64,000 bases of DNA, taken from NCBI GenBank assembly GCA_963513935.1, contig OY740774.1, positions 96,789,668 to 96,853,667 on the forward strand. The letters are read 5' to 3'. The notes under the pieces were generated by a model, which worked only from the letters and a program-made list of their open reading frames with translations, did not search any database and was not told where the DNA came from. The translations under genes were made by a program, and so were the position numbers. The DNA comes from Aphrophora alni. Lineage: Eukaryota; Arthropoda; Insecta; Hemiptera; Aphrophoridae. This document shows, one piece after another, positions 62,074-64,000 of the stretch (within the stretch, counting starts at the first letter, position 1; every line of letters starts with the position of its first letter).

Positions 62074-62196
62074 TTAGGTTAGGTTAGGTTAGGTTAGGTT
62101 AGGTTAGGTTAGGTTAGGTTAGGTTAGGTTAGGTTAGGTTTTGTTAGGTTAGGTTAGGTTTTGTTTGGTTAGGTTATGTTAGGTTAGGTTAGGTTA
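62070..62196 (+). repeat. Interstitial telomere-type (TTAGG)n array
   Basis: About 25 units of AGGTT run in one direction, nearly perfect for the first two thirds. Variants (TTTTG, TTTGG, TTATG) follow toward the right end. TTAGG is the ancestral insect telomere repeat. Confidence 0.95.
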
Positions 62197-62245
62197 TATC
62201 GTGAGCCCATTCTCACTATTTCAAGAAATGTTACAATCAAGTAGG
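62194..62245 (+). repeat. 52-bp direct repeat, right copy, flanking TTAGG array
   Basis: It is the partner of 62022-62073 and begins in the last AGGTTA unit, so array and repeat overlap by a few bases. Confidence 0.9.
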
Positions 62246-64000
62246 ACAAAAGTTAACAATAGAGAATGTGATATACATAACACTATGTAGAAGTAAATTT
62301 TAGACAACTGATCGGTAAATATAAACTCTTTTGAAGAGAAGTTGTATTTAAAAAAAAACGAAATGTAACAAGTAATATTGAGTTTACAAAGTTTCATAAC
62401 AATACGAAGAGAAATTCATATATTTTGAAAAAAAAAAAAAAAAAAAAAAAAAAGATATTACTTTATGGTTTTTAATACTGCAAAATAAAATGTACATAAT
62501 TACTGATTAAAAGAAAACAACTGCAGATTGTCAATATTTATGACAGAAAAAATTAAATTGGTTATTTTGGATGAGCTGATTAAACCCTGCTGTGTAAGTT
62601 TATAATAATATATGCCATTGCGTAACAACAAGAGATTGTAGATTCTCGTTTGTACCTAGCATAAAATACTCTCTAAATGTTAAAAGTTATGACAATTGCA
62701 AATATATAGCTTATTAAATCCATAGATATCACTGCACAGCATCAGCAATGCGCAATCAATATAAACTATTAACTTCCCGTATTACAGTTTTTCTTTTGTG
62801 TATTTCATATTGACAGATTTGGTGGTTTTTCCAATCTATTTCTTTCTAAATATTTTTTGTAACATCGACCTATTTATTTGAAGTCAATAATTTTTATTAT
62901 TATTTTTTTTTAATAAATATTTTAATGCCGAAAATACTACAAAAATATAGAACAAAAAATCTATGAAAAACGAAAGATAACGTAAGTTAAACGTGTTCAT
63001 ATAATTCAACATATAGAATGTGCCATTTAATATTGATTAACGGTCCTGTTAAAAAGCTGTATGCTTATTATTATTTTTTCAATGAAATATGTTTAAAATT
63101 TGTAAAAACCAAATGGTCTAATATTTTCAAATTAAAGATAAAAACACGTTATTCTTTGACTTTACTGTAAACAGAAATAACTTATTGTTCACAAAAATAT
63201 AATACCGTAAATTTACGGCCATTTTACAAAACATCAATGTTTTATGTATTCATGCAATTTTAGTTGATTTACTATATGAAAAATCATACAAAACTGAAAG
63301 ATAAAGCAATAAAATAATTGGTTCTTTTAAAAATCCATTATGACTCATTGCATTACAATTTACGTAATTATTGTTCGTTATTACTTCTTATAAGAATGTC
63401 GATAATCTCTAAATACATTCATAAATTATTTTTTCTAGTATTTATGTAATATAAGGATGTATACGTAAATGTTAATGTAGGTTAATGTACAGTACTAAAA
63501 CATAGGTTAATAAGAAAGGTTGATACAAATATAATATAGCAATTACGGAATTATTATCAATATCATAGTATCCATGACGACAACTAATATTGTTTAACAT
63601 ATTCATTGTCTTTGTCTTAAATGACCCAATCAACAATGTAATATGTTATTTTAATGAACAACAAATAATATAAAATTTTGTTAAACACATCTTAGTCTGT
63701 TTTCACAAATACTGTATTAGAGTTGATTACAATGTTTTATAAATTGTATCGATATGAAACATAGTAAATTTAATGCGCTTTTAAAATAGTAAAATAAAAG
63801 AGTTCGTAAAATTTTAAGTAGACTTTTTTTCCCACGAAACGATTTAATATCGAAGCTGTGGTAAGGCAAATAAATGTTTACTGAATCTCACCTAGTACGT
63901 GAAAAACATGTGGTTGGAATTATTCTTATTTCTCCAGTTTGTTGCAGTTTTGGCCATAATCTTTACGTAAACCAAAAGTCTTTAGTAAAAAATTTCAAAA
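62246..64000. other. AT-rich stretch with poly(A) run at 62428-62453
   Basis: A 26-base A run is the only notable element. It is not preceded by anything recognisable as a retrotransposed sequence. No gene is seen. Confidence 0.5.

Noticed and set aside
62428..62453. Poly(A) run as the end of a processed pseudogene or LINE
   Set aside because: No recognisable retrocopied sequence or target duplication lies next to it.

Overview
The window looks like nuclear DNA of an insect: roughly three quarters A+T by eye, many (TA)n microsatellites, several animal DNA transposons and non-LTR retrotransposons, and one interstitial block of the insect telomere repeat TTAGG. There is no bacterial gene organisation and no recognisable complete host gene. 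It reads as a gene-poor, transposon-littered intergenic or giant-intron region. A 200-base N gap at 37104-37303 sits inside a (CT)n tract.

Mobile elements, left to right: a full-length PIF/Harbinger transposon (2871-6067, TTA target duplication) with two interleaved, oppositely oriented genes; an inverted pair of Penelope-type hammerhead-like motifs (11.4-12.0 kb); a piggyBac relic (24069-25057, TTAA ends); a 3' fragment of an R1/Jockey-like LINE (25965-26455); a long-TIR non-coding transposon flanked by TATA (33037-33967); a 5'-truncated LINE with an 11-bp target duplication (34942-35659); a young non-coding LTR retrotransposon with 2074-bp LTRs, on the minus strand (37827-44092, AAGA target duplication); a second TATA-flanked TIR element (50432-51459); and a probable Penelope-like remnant (56.4-57.0 kb).

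Between these lies a layer of old local duplications. Short blocks (called here Q, S, R, P, U, T and 'tail') recur in a consistent order over almost the whole window. A paired segment, 44.37-47.96 kb against 53.84-56.35 kb, carries R-P-U-T-tail in both copies. On the minus strand several blocks keep parallel reading frames with silent differences, in-frame gaps and splice-site-like borders. I infer a tandemly duplicated, largely degenerate family of an unidentified multi-exon gene. I cannot name the family, and individual copies carry stops.

Other structural features are a perfect 94-bp inverted repeat at 20366-20565, a 32-bp hairpin at 18952-19044, and a TTAGG array between 52-bp direct repeats at 62022-62245. 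Stretches not covered by these features are AT-rich and show nothing I can assign.
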